NCBI RefSeq assembly: GCF_024978135.1
Contig: NZ_JANTEZ010000005.1
Coordinates: 124,001-188,000 of the forward strand
Origin: Herbiconiux gentiana
Lineage (GTDB): Bacteria; Actinomycetota; Actinomycetes; Actinomycetales; Microbacteriaceae
Reading direction: 5' to 3'
DNA length: 64,000 nucleotides
Of the stretch, positions 49,073 to 59,109 are shown one piece after another (within the stretch, counting starts at the first letter, position 1; every line of letters begins with the position of its first letter). Both the position numbers and the translations under genes were made by a program. The notes below the pieces were generated by a model. It did no database searches. It was not told the DNA's origin and saw only the letters and a list, made by a program, of their open reading frames with translations.

Positions 49073-49741
49073 TCAGGCCCGCTTCTGGCGGCGCAGCCGC
49101 CGCAGGGTGCTGATGGTGCGCTGCTCGGGCAGGCTCCACCCGAAGCGCACGGCCAGCAGGCGGATGAGCGTCGTCACGATCACGCAGCCGATGCCCGCCA
49201 CCGTGATGTTCGCGCCGACGCCGATCGCGACCGTGAGGAAGATCGCCCCGGCACCCGCCGCCACGGCGTAGAGCGAGCCGACGTGCATCACACCGATCGG
49301 CAGGCCGAGCAGGATGTCGCGGAGCATGCCTCCGCCGACCGCCGCGACGATTCCGACGAAGATCGCCGGCACCACGGGCAGCCCGAACGAGAGCGCCTTG
49401 CTCGTGCCGATCGCGCAGAACAGCCCGAGGCTCACCGCGTCGAGCACGGTGACGAGCACGTTCAGGCGGGTGAAGAGGCGCTCGAGCAGCATGCCGAGCA
49501 GGGCGGCGACGATCGCGACGGGGATGAACCAGTTCGACTCCAGCGCCGCCGGCACGGTGTTCAGCAGCAGGTCGCGGATGAGACCGCCGCCGAAGCCGGC
49601 GACCACCCCGATCAGGCCGACGCCGAGCAGATCGAGCCGGCGGTCCTTGAACTGGGCGGCGAACGACGCCCCCTGCACGCTGCCGAGGCCGGTCGCCGCG
49701 AGGTCGAGCCAGAACGGCGTGACGAACTGCTCGGCGACCAT
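49073..49741 (-). CDS. UPF0126/TRIC-type membrane protein
   Basis: 222 residues from ATG 49741. Two homologous halves each have three helices with GVVAGFGGGLIRDLLLNTVP and GIVAAVGGGMLRDILLGLPI, the twin GGGxxRDxLL motifs of the YadS/UPF0126 family, annotated as glycine-transporter or TRIC-type cation channel. About seven membrane segments. The last 20 residues are basic. Substrate cannot be settled by sequence. Confidence 0.92.
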   Translation of the reverse strand: MVAEQFVTPFWLDLAATGLGSVQGASFAAQFKDRRLDLLGVGLIGVVAGFGGGLIRDLLLNTVPAALESNWFIPVAIVAALLGMLLERLFTRLNVLVTVLDAVSLGLFCAIGTSKALSFGLPVVPAIFVGIVAAVGGGMLRDILLGLPIGVMHVGSLYAVAAGAGAIFLTVAIGVGANITVAGIGCVIVTTLIRLLAVRFGWSLPEQRTISTLRRLRRQKRA

Positions 49742-49814
49742 GCAGCATTCCTATCACGACGACGAGGCGCTCCGGGGGTGGGCGGATGCTCGCCCGAGCC
49801 CCGTTCGGAGATCG

Positions 49815-51434
49815 CTACCGGAAGGCGAGGATCTCCGGCCCCCACGCCTCGCGGATCTCGCCGTCGGGGTCGTTCTCGACCCGGTCGTCCCGGTCGATGA
49901 TCAGCGTCGGCCGGGCCGCGACGTCGTAGGGCGGCCAGAGCAAGGCGGCGGTCTGGGCGGCGGCAGCGGCAGGGGTGGCAGGGGCAGCCGAAGCGTCGTC
50001 GGCAGCGCCGCTCAGCTCCGGCGCCCCGCCGCGGGCGAACGCGATCCAGCGGCCGCGCATCCGCCCCGCCACCGCGAGCGCCTCGGCCCGCCCGCCGAGC
50101 CCGAACACGATGTCGCGGCCGCGCGGGGCGAACGAGCCGAAGACGTAGGCGAGCTCGGCGGCGTGCGTGGCTCCGATGCCGGTGACGCGCAGCAGCGGCG
50201 TGGCGTGGTCGAAGCGGTACATCCAGGTGGGGGCGTGCCGGCTGTAGGCCTCCGCGAGCCAGATGCTGGGCATCCGGAACCCCGCGTCTCGCGAGACCTC
50301 GGACGGGGTGCGGCGGCGCGGGTAGCTGGGATAGGCACTCGTGATGCGCGCCCCGGCCTCGTCGAAGCCCGGGCTGCCGGGGTTGTCGGCCGCGATCTCG
50401 GCGAACATCTGCTCGACCTTGTCGGAGGTGATGGGCAGGAGCGGCGAGCGCATCAGCTTGAAGAACGACGACTCGTCGTGATTGGTGCCGATGATCAGGG
50501 GCAGGCGCGGCACCCGCCCCTCGCGGAACGCCGTCAACGGGTACTCGGGAACGACCTCGCCGTCGATCACCGGCGCCATCGCGAGCGTGCCCGGCACCGC
50601 CCCGGAGACCTCGTGCACGAGCTCGGCACCGGCGTCGACGAGGTCGAACGGGTCGAGCTCGCGCAGCCGATGCGCGTCTCCCGGCTCGATACCGACGATG
50701 TCGAGGAAGCGGTCTGCGACCGTCGCGGCACGCTCCGGCCCGTAGACCGAGGTGACGGGGGCGCTCTGGGCGATGGCCCGGTGGAAGAGACCGGAGGTGA
50801 GCGGCGAGGCCATCAGGGCGATGACGGATGCTCCGCCCGCCGATTCGCCGAACAGCGTCACGTTGCCGGGGTCGCCCCCGAAGGCGGCGATGTTCTGCTG
50901 CACCCAGTGCAGTCCGGCGATCTGGTCGCGCAGACCGACGTTCGCCTCGAAGCCGTGCCCGAAGGCCGGGCCCGCAGACGGGGTGAGGCTCGAGAAGTCG
51001 ACGAAACCCAGGATGCCCAGGCGGTAGTTGAGCGTGACCACCACCACGTCGCCCTCGCCGGCGAGCACGGTGGCGTCGTAGAAGCGCTGGGCGGTCGAGC
51101 CCGCGAAGTAGCCCCCGCCGTGGATCCACACCATCACCGGCTTGCCGACGGCCCCCGTGGGTGCCCAGACGTTGAGCGTCAGGCAGTCCTCGCTGAGGGG
51201 CACCGAGGAGTCGACCTCCATCGACTTCAGCACGTGCTGCGGCGCCATCGCGCCGAACGCGGTGGCGTCGCGGAGCTCGTGCCAGGGCGTGGGCGGCTGC
51301 GGACGGCGGAAGCGGCGCTCGCCGGTGGGCGGGGCCGCGAAGGGGATGCCCTTCCAGCTCATCACGTCGCCGGCACGGGCACCGCGCACGGCTCCGGCAC
51401 GGGTCTGGCGGATGGGCGATTCCGCACGGCTCAT
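49815..51434 (-). CDS. Carboxylesterase type B
   Basis: 539 residues from ATG 51434. Type-B esterase features: WKGIPFAAPPTGERRFRRPQ, SEDCLTLNVWAP, HGGGYFAGSTAQRFYDATVL (oxyanion hole), NYRLGILGF, and the nucleophile elbow TLFGESAGGASVIALMA; the Glu region is GTNHDESSFF and the His lies later (NHD...H?). It hydrolyses carboxylic esters, such as para-nitrobenzyl or drug esters, in the cytoplasm. No signal peptide. It is followed 9 bp upstream by the MFS gene, likely the same operon. Confidence 0.93.
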   Translation of the reverse strand: MSRAESPIRQTRAGAVRGARAGDVMSWKGIPFAAPPTGERRFRRPQPPTPWHELRDATAFGAMAPQHVLKSMEVDSSVPLSEDCLTLNVWAPTGAVGKPVMVWIHGGGYFAGSTAQRFYDATVLAGEGDVVVVTLNYRLGILGFVDFSSLTPSAGPAFGHGFEANVGLRDQIAGLHWVQQNIAAFGGDPGNVTLFGESAGGASVIALMASPLTSGLFHRAIAQSAPVTSVYGPERAATVADRFLDIVGIEPGDAHRLRELDPFDLVDAGAELVHEVSGAVPGTLAMAPVIDGEVVPEYPLTAFREGRVPRLPLIIGTNHDESSFFKLMRSPLLPITSDKVEQMFAEIAADNPGSPGFDEAGARITSAYPSYPRRRTPSEVSRDAGFRMPSIWLAEAYSRHAPTWMYRFDHATPLLRVTGIGATHAAELAYVFGSFAPRGRDIVFGLGGRAEALAVAGRMRGRWIAFARGGAPELSGAADDASAAPATPAAAAAQTAALLWPPYDVAARPTLIIDRDDRVENDPDGEIREAWGPEILAFR

Positions 51435-51443
51435 GCTGCGATG

Positions 51444-52781
51444 CTACTCACGCCGGCTGGGTGGGGCCGGGGCGTCGGCCGCCTCGGGGGTGGGCCCGCC
51501 GGCCGCCTCTGGGGCAGACCCGCCGGCCGCCTCCTCCGCCACCGGCTCCGCAGCCCCCACCGCCCGCGACGCCGCGATCGCCGCCCGCCCCGACGGCAGC
51601 GCGATCGCCACCACCACGACGAGCACCGTCACCGCCCCCGCCACCACGAGCAGCAGCTGCACGCTGATGACGTCGGCGAGCGGCCCGAACACGGTCATGC
51701 CGATCGGTGCCGCCAGCGCCATCACGATGCCCACGTAGCTGAACACGCGACCGTGCTTGTCGGGGTCGACGGTTTCCTGCACCAGCGTCATGAACGGCGC
51801 CGAGAACAGCGGCACCAGCAGACCGAAGCCGAACATGAACGCGTAGAACACCCAGAGGTTCGGGCTGAGACCGAGCGCCGTGGTGAACACCGCGAAGCCG
51901 AAGGTGGCGAACAGGATCAGCCCCATGCGGCTGAACCGCCCGAGCACCGTCGACACGAGGACACCGCCGATGATCATGCCGACACTGAAGGCCAGCTCGA
52001 GCACCGTCACCATCCACACCTCCTCGCCGAAGGTGCGGGCCACCAGCAGCGGGGTGATCATCGACGGCGCCACCGTGAGCAGGAAGATGATGGCGAACAC
52101 CACCAGCAGCCAGCGCACCACCTTGTGCCGCCAGATGTACTGCATGCCCTCGACGAGGTCGTAGCGGAAGCTGGTCTGCTTCGCCGCGACCGAGGCCAGG
52201 GTGGGCACCGTGACGAAGGCGAGCAGACCCACGCCGATGACCGCCGTCACCACGTCGATGAAGAAGACCGGCACGATGCCGAACACCCCGAACACCGCCC
52301 CTGCGGCGGCCGGCGCGAGCAAGGCCATGGCCGACTGGATGGTCTGGAAGAACCCGTTCACCCGCATCAGCTGGTCGGGCGGCGCGATCTGCGGGATCAT
52401 CGCCTGCACGGCCGGCGACTGCACCCCGGCCCCGACGGAGCGCACGGCCACCGCGATCATGATGATCCACAGATCGGTCAGCCCGTTCAGCATCAGCAGC
52501 GCCAGCGCGAGCGTGGCCAGGGCGATGCTGCCGTCGGCGACCATGACGAGCACTTTGCGGTTCACCCGGTCGGCGATCACCCCGCCGAAGATCGACACGA
52601 CGCCCTGCGGCAGGAAGGCGGCGAGCGCGTAGAGCGCCACCGCCACACCCGAGCGGGTCTCGAACGTCACGTACCACATCACCGCGTACTGCACGACCAT
52701 CGACCCGAACAGCGACACGGTCTGCCCGGTGAGGAACAGGCCGACGTTGCGCTTCCAGTGCACGGGCGTCTCGGTGGTCAT
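51444..52781 (-). CDS. MFS transporter, DHA3-like
   Basis: 445 residues from ATG 52781. LTGQTVSLFGSMVVQYAVMW, GVIADRVNRKVLVMVADGSI and SVGAGVQSPAVQAMIPQIAP match the DHA3 (macrolide/enterobactin exporter-like) group; about 12 membrane helices. Motif A is GVIADRVNRK. The last 50 residues are an Ala/Pro/Glu tail with PEAAGGPTPEAADAP copies. A 9-bp gap separates it from the esterase downstream, and the two probably share a promoter. Confidence 0.9.
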   Translation of the reverse strand: MTTETPVHWKRNVGLFLTGQTVSLFGSMVVQYAVMWYVTFETRSGVAVALYALAAFLPQGVVSIFGGVIADRVNRKVLVMVADGSIALATLALALLMLNGLTDLWIIMIAVAVRSVGAGVQSPAVQAMIPQIAPPDQLMRVNGFFQTIQSAMALLAPAAAGAVFGVFGIVPVFFIDVVTAVIGVGLLAFVTVPTLASVAAKQTSFRYDLVEGMQYIWRHKVVRWLLVVFAIIFLLTVAPSMITPLLVARTFGEEVWMVTVLELAFSVGMIIGGVLVSTVLGRFSRMGLILFATFGFAVFTTALGLSPNLWVFYAFMFGFGLLVPLFSAPFMTLVQETVDPDKHGRVFSYVGIVMALAAPIGMTVFGPLADVISVQLLLVVAGAVTVLVVVVAIALPSGRAAIAASRAVGAAEPVAEEAAGGSAPEAAGGPTPEAADAPAPPSRRE

Positions 52782-52833
52782 GTGTACAGCGTAGACATCA
52801 CCACCGACATCGTGGAGGGAGCGGCCGATCGCC

Positions 52834-54438
52834 CTAGGCGGTGTGCCGGTGTCGTGTGCGCGGCAGGGTCGGCAGATCGCTCAGCGCCGGCCCCTCGAGC
52901 CGCGCGCCGTCGGCCGCGAATCGCGAGGCGTGCAGCGGGCAGTCCCAGCTGCGCTCGGCGTCGTTCCACTCCAGCACCCCACCGAGGTGCGGGCAGACCG
53001 CGCTCACGGCGCAGGTGCGGCCCTCCACCGTCGAGATGCCGACCGGCCGACCGCCCGCGTTGGCCACCACCCCCTCCCCCTCCCGCGGCTGCGGCACCGG
53101 CGTCGACCGGGTCTCGGCCCCGAGCCACCCCTTGGCCGTCTGCAACCCCACGGATGCTCCCGCCGCCGCCCCCTTCGCGAGGTCGGCCGGTCGGGTGAGC
53201 CGCGTGCCGAGCACCGTCTGCCAGTGCGCCCGCTCCCGTCGTGGCGTGCCGGCGAGCTCGTCGGTCAGCCGGATGGCCGCACCGGCCGAATTGGTCAGCC
53301 CCCACTTGGCGTACCCGGTCGCGATGAAGACCCGGCCGCGACCGCGGGGCAGCGCCCCGACGAACGGGATCGTGTTGTGCGACTCGTAGTCCTGGGCCGA
53401 CCAGGCGTGGGTCAGCCGGGCGCCGGGCCACTGCGCCTCGGTCCAGCGCTCCAGCTGGGCGACGCGCTCCTTCTCCGAGCGATCGCCCGGGCGCCCGACC
53501 GGATGCCCGTCGCCCCCGATCACGAGCAGCTCGCCGCCGTCGCGCGGAGCCGTCCGCACCGAGCGCGAGCCCTCCTCGGCCGGATCGCCGACCGAGATGA
53601 ACATCCCGTCCGGGAGGGCGCCGGGACGAGCATCCGGGAGCTCGAACGCCAGGCCGTAGCTGCGCAGGCCCTCGACCTTCGCGAAGTAGAGGCCTCGGTC
53701 GAGCACGGGGGTCGCCGTGGCGAGCACCACCGAGTGCGCCCGCAGCTCGCCGCGGCTCGTGCGCACGCGTGCGGGCTTCGAGGCGCGCACGCCGGTGACC
53801 CGCGTCTCGGTGTGCACGACACCGCCGAGCGCCACGAACTCGGCGGCCAGGGCCTCGAGCACGTCCATCGCGTCGAGCTGCGCCTGCTCGGGCAGCGCGA
53901 CCCCGAAGGCGAACGGGAACGGCACGTCGACGTCGTCGGGGCTGACGAGCGACACCGGCAGGCCGGCCTCGCGGGCGGCCCGGTACTCGGCCTCGACGGT
54001 GTCGGCGGCCCTCGAGTCGGCGTGCTGGGCGTAGCTGTAGGCGGTGCGGTACTCGACCGGCACGCCCCGCTCCTCGCAGAAGCCGAGCAGCCACTCCTGG
54101 CCGTCGCGGTTCATCTCGGCATAGGCCTTCAGGATGCGCGACGAATGGTGCGAGCGGATGGTCGAGAACCGGCTGCCCTGCAGGAGCGACACCTTGCCGG
54201 TGGTGTTGCCCGACGCCAGCGCGCCGATCTCGAGCGCCTCGAGCACGGCGACGCGCTTGCCCGCGCGAGCGAGCCGCAGGGCGGTGATCAGACCGGTCAG
54301 CCCGGCGCCGACCACGGCCACGTCGTGCACGGGGGCGGGGTCGAACGGCGTGGCGACGCTCGGGGCGGCGGGTCGGTCGCGCCAGAGCGACCGACCGGCG
54401 GGAGGCTGGGCCGAGGCGCTGGGATGAGTGGAGGACAT
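52834..54438 (-). CDS. FAD-dependent oxidoreductase with Rieske domain
   Basis: 534 residues from ATG 54438 (MSSTHPSASAQ), preferred because GGAGGAG precedes it; a GTG at 54465 is possible. DAO-fold: VAVVGAGLTGLITALRLARA (FAD GxGxxG) and LASGNTTGKVSLLQGSRFST. The C-terminal Rieske domain has CPHLGGVLEWNDAERSWDCP then LHASRF, i.e. Cys-x-His and Cys-x2-His ligands for a [2Fe-2S] cluster. Such gene fusions occur as DadA-like enzymes in actinomycetes and Bacillus; substrate unknown. It is divergent from a small acidic protein. Confidence 0.92.
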   Translation of the reverse strand: MSSTHPSASAQPPAGRSLWRDRPAAPSVATPFDPAPVHDVAVVGAGLTGLITALRLARAGKRVAVLEALEIGALASGNTTGKVSLLQGSRFSTIRSHHSSRILKAYAEMNRDGQEWLLGFCEERGVPVEYRTAYSYAQHADSRAADTVEAEYRAAREAGLPVSLVSPDDVDVPFPFAFGVALPEQAQLDAMDVLEALAAEFVALGGVVHTETRVTGVRASKPARVRTSRGELRAHSVVLATATPVLDRGLYFAKVEGLRSYGLAFELPDARPGALPDGMFISVGDPAEEGSRSVRTAPRDGGELLVIGGDGHPVGRPGDRSEKERVAQLERWTEAQWPGARLTHAWSAQDYESHNTIPFVGALPRGRGRVFIATGYAKWGLTNSAGAAIRLTDELAGTPRRERAHWQTVLGTRLTRPADLAKGAAAGASVGLQTAKGWLGAETRSTPVPQPREGEGVVANAGGRPVGISTVEGRTCAVSAVCPHLGGVLEWNDAERSWDCPLHASRFAADGARLEGPALSDLPTLPRTRHRHTA

Positions 54439-54521
54439 CTCCTCAGTAGACTCCTCCCGCCGCACGAAGTGTGCGTAAGTTGGAGGGGTTGCAGCTACTG
54501 ACTTCCCCTGAGAGGAACGGC

Positions 54522-54701
54522 ATGTCCGACGTGAACGAGCGAATCGAAGACCCCGACCTGACCGACGTGGGCGCGGAGGACGTCGACCTCGACGACACCG
54601 TGAGCATCGACGAGGTGCAGGAGGACGACGCGGAGGAGATCAACCCCGTGTTCGGCGACGACCAGGAGGTCATCGCCGACAACCTCAACTACGACGAGTA
54701 G
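54522..54701 (+). CDS. Very acidic 59-residue hypothetical protein
   Basis: 59 residues from ATG 54522, preceded by AGAGGA about 7 bases upstream. 24 of 59 residues are Asp or Glu and only one is Arg (DVGAEDVDLDDTVSIDEVQE), no Cys, no membrane segment. It is unlikely to fold alone and may be an intrinsically disordered or nucleic-acid/partner mimic. No family known to me. It faces the oxidoreductase and ends before a strong hairpin. Confidence 0.7.
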   Translation: MSDVNERIEDPDLTDVGAEDVDLDDTVSIDEVQEDDAEEINPVFGDDQEVIADNLNYDE

Positions 54702-54712
54702 CGATCACGCGA

Positions 54713-54756
54713 ACGGCCCCGGCCGCCCGGCTCGATGAGCGGGTGACCGGGGCCGT
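54713..54756. terminator. 10-bp hairpin between acidic gene and argG
   Basis: ACGGCCCCGG (54713-54722) pairs exactly with CCGGGGCCGT (54747-54756), with an inner CCCG/CGGG pair. It lies 12 bp after the acidic-protein stop and 62 bp before the argG end, so a bidirectional terminator is probable. Confidence 0.65.
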
Positions 54757-54817
54757 CGTGCGTGTGGCGGTGTAAGCCGGAGCCCAGCAGCGCCCGCGGC
54801 ATGCGCCGGAGCCCTCG

Positions 54818-56260
<1,443 letters not shown>

Positions 56261-56264
56261 CTAA

Positions 56265-56270
56265 ATCCTA
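56265..56270 (-). promoter_or_regulatory. -10 box TAGGAT, leaderless argG
   Basis: Minus-strand TAGGAT lies 7 bases before the argG ATG at 56257. Confidence 0.55.
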
Positions 56271-56312
56271 TGGTCTCGCCGCACCCGGCTCGGAACGGTG
56301 TTGACTGGCGGG

Positions 56313-57659
56313 ATGAGCTCCTGGGTCGACCACGTCATGTGGTGGCATGTCTATCCGCTCGGCTTCACCGGGGCACCGGTGCGCCCGACCTCCGGTGAGA
56401 GTGGGGTGGCGGATGCTCCCCAGCACCGTCTCGGGCGCCTCGAGAACTGGCTCGACCACGTCGTCGACCTCGGGCTGAACGGCCTCGCCCTCGGGCCCGT
56501 CTTCGCCGGCAGCACCCACGGCTACGACACGGTCGACCACTTCCGCATCGACCCGCGGCTCGGTGACGACGGCGACTTCGACCGGCTGGTCGCCGCGGCG
56601 CACGAACGCGGTGTCCGCGTGCTGCTCGACGGGGTGTTCAACCATGTGGGCCGTGCTCATCCGGCGTTCGCCGCCCTCGAGCAGGAGGGGCCGTCGGCCG
56701 GTACCGCGGGCCTCTTCCGCGTCGACTGGGAGGGCTGGCAGCCCGGCGACCCCGTGCGGGCCGACGTCTTCGAGGGGCACGACCAGCTCGTCGCGCTCGA
56801 CCACTCCTCCCCCGCCGTGGTCGACCTCGTCGTCGAGGTGATGCGGTACTGGCTCGGTCGCGGAGCCGACGGCTGGCGGCTCGACGCCGCGTACGCGGTG
56901 CCGCCGGCGTTCTGGGCACAGGTGCTGCCGCGCGTGCGGGACGCGCATCCGGCGGCCTGGTTCACCGGTGAGGTGATCCACGGCGACGCGCTCGCGATCG
57001 TGGCGGAGTCGGGGCTCGACTCGCTCACCCAGTACGAGCTCTGGCAGGGCGTCTGGCACGGCATCGCCGACGCGAACCTGTTCGAGCTGAAGCACGCGAT
57101 CGAGCGCGGCAACGAGCTGCTCGAGGGCTTCGTGCCCACCACCTTCGTGGGCAACCACGACGTCTCGCGCATCGCCTCGGCGATCCCGGATGCACGGCAT
57201 CTGCCGCACGCCCTCGCCCTGCTGTTCACCCTGGCGGGCACCCCGATGGTCTACGCCGGTGACGAGTTCGGCCTGCGCGCCGTGAAGGAGGAGCGCCTCG
57301 GCGGGGACGACGCGGTGCGGCCGGAGTTCCCGGAGGAGCCCCCCGTCGAGCCCGAGGCGATGCCGGGAGCGGGCCCCGACGCCCGCGAGCTGCTGGCGCT
57401 GCACGGCGAGCTGATCGCGCTGCGGCGTCGGCATGCGTGGCTGCACTCGGCGCGATCGGACGTGCTGCACGTCACGAACATGGCGTTGGTCGTCCGCACG
57501 GCGACCGGGTCGGGGGCGGTGGTGACGGCGCTGAACATCGGCGACGAGGCGGTCGCGGTGCCGGCGGGCGGGGCGTCGTCGGTGCTGGCCGGCTCGGCGT
57601 CGCTCGCGGCGGGGCGGGCGAGCCTGCCGCCGCATGGCTGGGCCGTGCTGGGCGACTGA
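56313..57659 (+). CDS. GH13 alpha-amylase-family glycosidase
   Basis: 448 residues from ATG 56313. The barrel starts with MWWHVYPLGFTGAPVRPTSG; region I is DGVFNHVGRAHPAF; the nucleophile Asp is in GWRLDAAYAVPPAF; the acid/base Glu in WFTGEVIHGDALAI; region IV is FVGNHDVSRIASAI. It acts on alpha-glucans or trehalose-type sugars in the cytoplasm (no signal peptide). A TTGACT box is 6 bases upstream, an off-consensus leaderless -10. Confidence 0.9.
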   Translation: MSSWVDHVMWWHVYPLGFTGAPVRPTSGESGVADAPQHRLGRLENWLDHVVDLGLNGLALGPVFAGSTHGYDTVDHFRIDPRLGDDGDFDRLVAAAHERGVRVLLDGVFNHVGRAHPAFAALEQEGPSAGTAGLFRVDWEGWQPGDPVRADVFEGHDQLVALDHSSPAVVDLVVEVMRYWLGRGADGWRLDAAYAVPPAFWAQVLPRVRDAHPAAWFTGEVIHGDALAIVAESGLDSLTQYELWQGVWHGIADANLFELKHAIERGNELLEGFVPTTFVGNHDVSRIASAIPDARHLPHALALLFTLAGTPMVYAGDEFGLRAVKEERLGGDDAVRPEFPEEPPVEPEAMPGAGPDARELLALHGELIALRRRHAWLHSARSDVLHVTNMALVVRTATGSGAVVTALNIGDEAVAVPAGGASSVLAGSASLAAGRASLPPHGWAVLGD

Positions 57660-57699
57660 CCCGAGCGAGTCCCGCGGCGGGCCGGTGGGCCGTGCTCGG

Positions 57700-58035
57700 C
57701 TAGTCGGTCTCGACGATGGTCGCCGACTTGTCCTGCAGGAACTGGCACAGGGAGGCGGCCACCGCGAGCTCGGCGACGAGACCCTGCAGCTCGAGCGACG
57801 ACAGCTCGCGCGGGCTGGTGCGCGGGCCGAGCGTCACCGTCCAGTTCGCATCTCCGACGGCGACCGGCTGCATGTAGATCTCTGTGCCCTCGTTGCGGAG
57901 TGGAACGACGACGAGACCGGTGTCTGCACCGTCGCCTCCGTCTTGGACCAGGACGTTGATGAGCGCGCCCCCCTCGCGGGTGGTGCGGAACTCCTCGAGC
58001 CAGTGCTCGAGAGTCTCCTTGCTGCGATAAGGCAT
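57700..58035 (-). CDS. Hypothetical protein
   Basis: 111 residues from ATG 58035 (MPYRSKETLEHWLEEFRTTR). An alpha/beta sequence with GLVVVPLRNEGTEIYMQPVA and a long C-terminal helix LQGLVAELAVAASLCQFLQD. No membrane helices and no motif I can name. It is convergent with the GH13 gene and not coupled to the HpcH gene upstream (65 bp). Confidence 0.65.
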   Translation of the reverse strand: MPYRSKETLEHWLEEFRTTREGGALINVLVQDGGDGADTGLVVVPLRNEGTEIYMQPVAVGDANWTVTLGPRTSPRELSSLELQGLVAELAVAASLCQFLQDKSATIVETD

Positions 58036-58100
58036 TCCTCGATAATAACGGGCACCACCGACATCCTCGCCGGTGATGGCCGGAATTCGCGCTCGATCCG

Positions 58101-58973
58101 CTACAGCGGGCCGACCCCGAAGGCCCGCGCGAGGCGGTCGATCTTCTCGGCCCGGCCGAGGCGGGGCAGGTCGCTGCCGTCGCGGATGACCCGGCCCCGC
58201 GCCTCGAAGTCGGCGAGGAAGTCCCGCGCCCAGGTCACGTCGGACTGGGTCGGGCTGATCACCTCGTTGATGACGGGCAGCTGATCGGTCTGCAGGCAGA
58301 GCTTGCCGGTGAGACCGAGCGCCACCGCGGTGGCCGACTGCTCGCGCAGCACGGGGTGGCTCGACGACACGGTGGGGCCGTCGATCGGGCCCGGCAGACC
58401 GCCGACGCGGCTCGCGACGACGAGACGCGAGCGCGGGTAGGCCATCGCGATGTCTTCGGCGCTCGTGCCGGTGTCGCGGCGGTAGTCGCCGCTGCCGAAC
58501 GCGAGCCGGAAGGCCCCGCGGGCACGGGCGATGTTGACCGACTCCTCGATGCCGAGCGCCGACTCGACCAGCACGAGCACCGGCGTGGTGCCGCCGAGGC
58601 GGTCGAAGGTCTCGGTGACGTGCGAGGCGTCCTCGGTCTTGGCGAGCATCACGCCCTTCAGGCCCGGCAGGCCCTTCAGCTGATCGACGTCGTCACTCCA
58701 GAAGTCGCTGGCGCGGTCGTTGATGCGCACCCACGCGCTGCCGCCGCCGCTCAGCCACGACGCGACGTCGTCCCGCGAGGAGTCCTTGTGCTTGGGGTCG
58801 ATCGCGTCCTCGAGGTCGAGCACGACCTGGTCGGCGCGCGACACGGAGGCCCGGTCGAACTCGTCGGTGCGCCGGGCCGACAGCAGCAGCCACGAGCGCG
58901 AGATCTCGGCGGGCACCTCGTGGCGCTCGGCGGCGGGCGCGCCGGTGGGAGTGGTCGTGGTCTCAGACGTCAT
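58101..58973 (-). CDS. HpcH/HpaI aldolase/citrate-lyase-beta-like
   Basis: 290 residues from ATG 58973. VVLDLEDAIDPKHKDSSRDD gives the metal-binding Asp/Glu, WVRINDRASDFWSDDVDQLK the Arg, VLVLVESALGIEESVNIARA another Glu, and LAFGSGDYRRDTGTSAED the distal Asp region. These enzymes cleave or make C-C bonds of CoA-thioester or hydroxy acids with Mg2+. Specificity (malyl-, citramalyl-CoA or other) cannot be told. A 25-residue Thr/Ala leader precedes the fold. Confidence 0.9.
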   Translation of the reverse strand: MTSETTTTPTGAPAAERHEVPAEISRSWLLLSARRTDEFDRASVSRADQVVLDLEDAIDPKHKDSSRDDVASWLSGGGSAWVRINDRASDFWSDDVDQLKGLPGLKGVMLAKTEDASHVTETFDRLGGTTPVLVLVESALGIEESVNIARARGAFRLAFGSGDYRRDTGTSAEDIAMAYPRSRLVVASRVGGLPGPIDGPTVSSSHPVLREQSATAVALGLTGKLCLQTDQLPVINEVISPTQSDVTWARDFLADFEARGRVIRDGSDLPRLGRAEKIDRLARAFGVGPL

Positions 58974-59109
58974 GGTGCTTCTCTCTTCATCGACAGGCTG
59001 CACCCCAACCCTACGGTCCCCACTGCCCCCACCTCGACTTGCGTGCATTGAGAACGCGAGAGGCGGATGCCGGGTGACCCCCGCATCCGCCTCTCTGGCC
59101 CGCTTGCAA

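Noticed and set aside
49314-53198. Long plus-strand open frame antisense to several genes
   Set aside because: It is composed of low-complexity RRRPPS-type residues, lies opposite to clear genes (UPF0126, esterase, MFS) and is a high-GC artefact.
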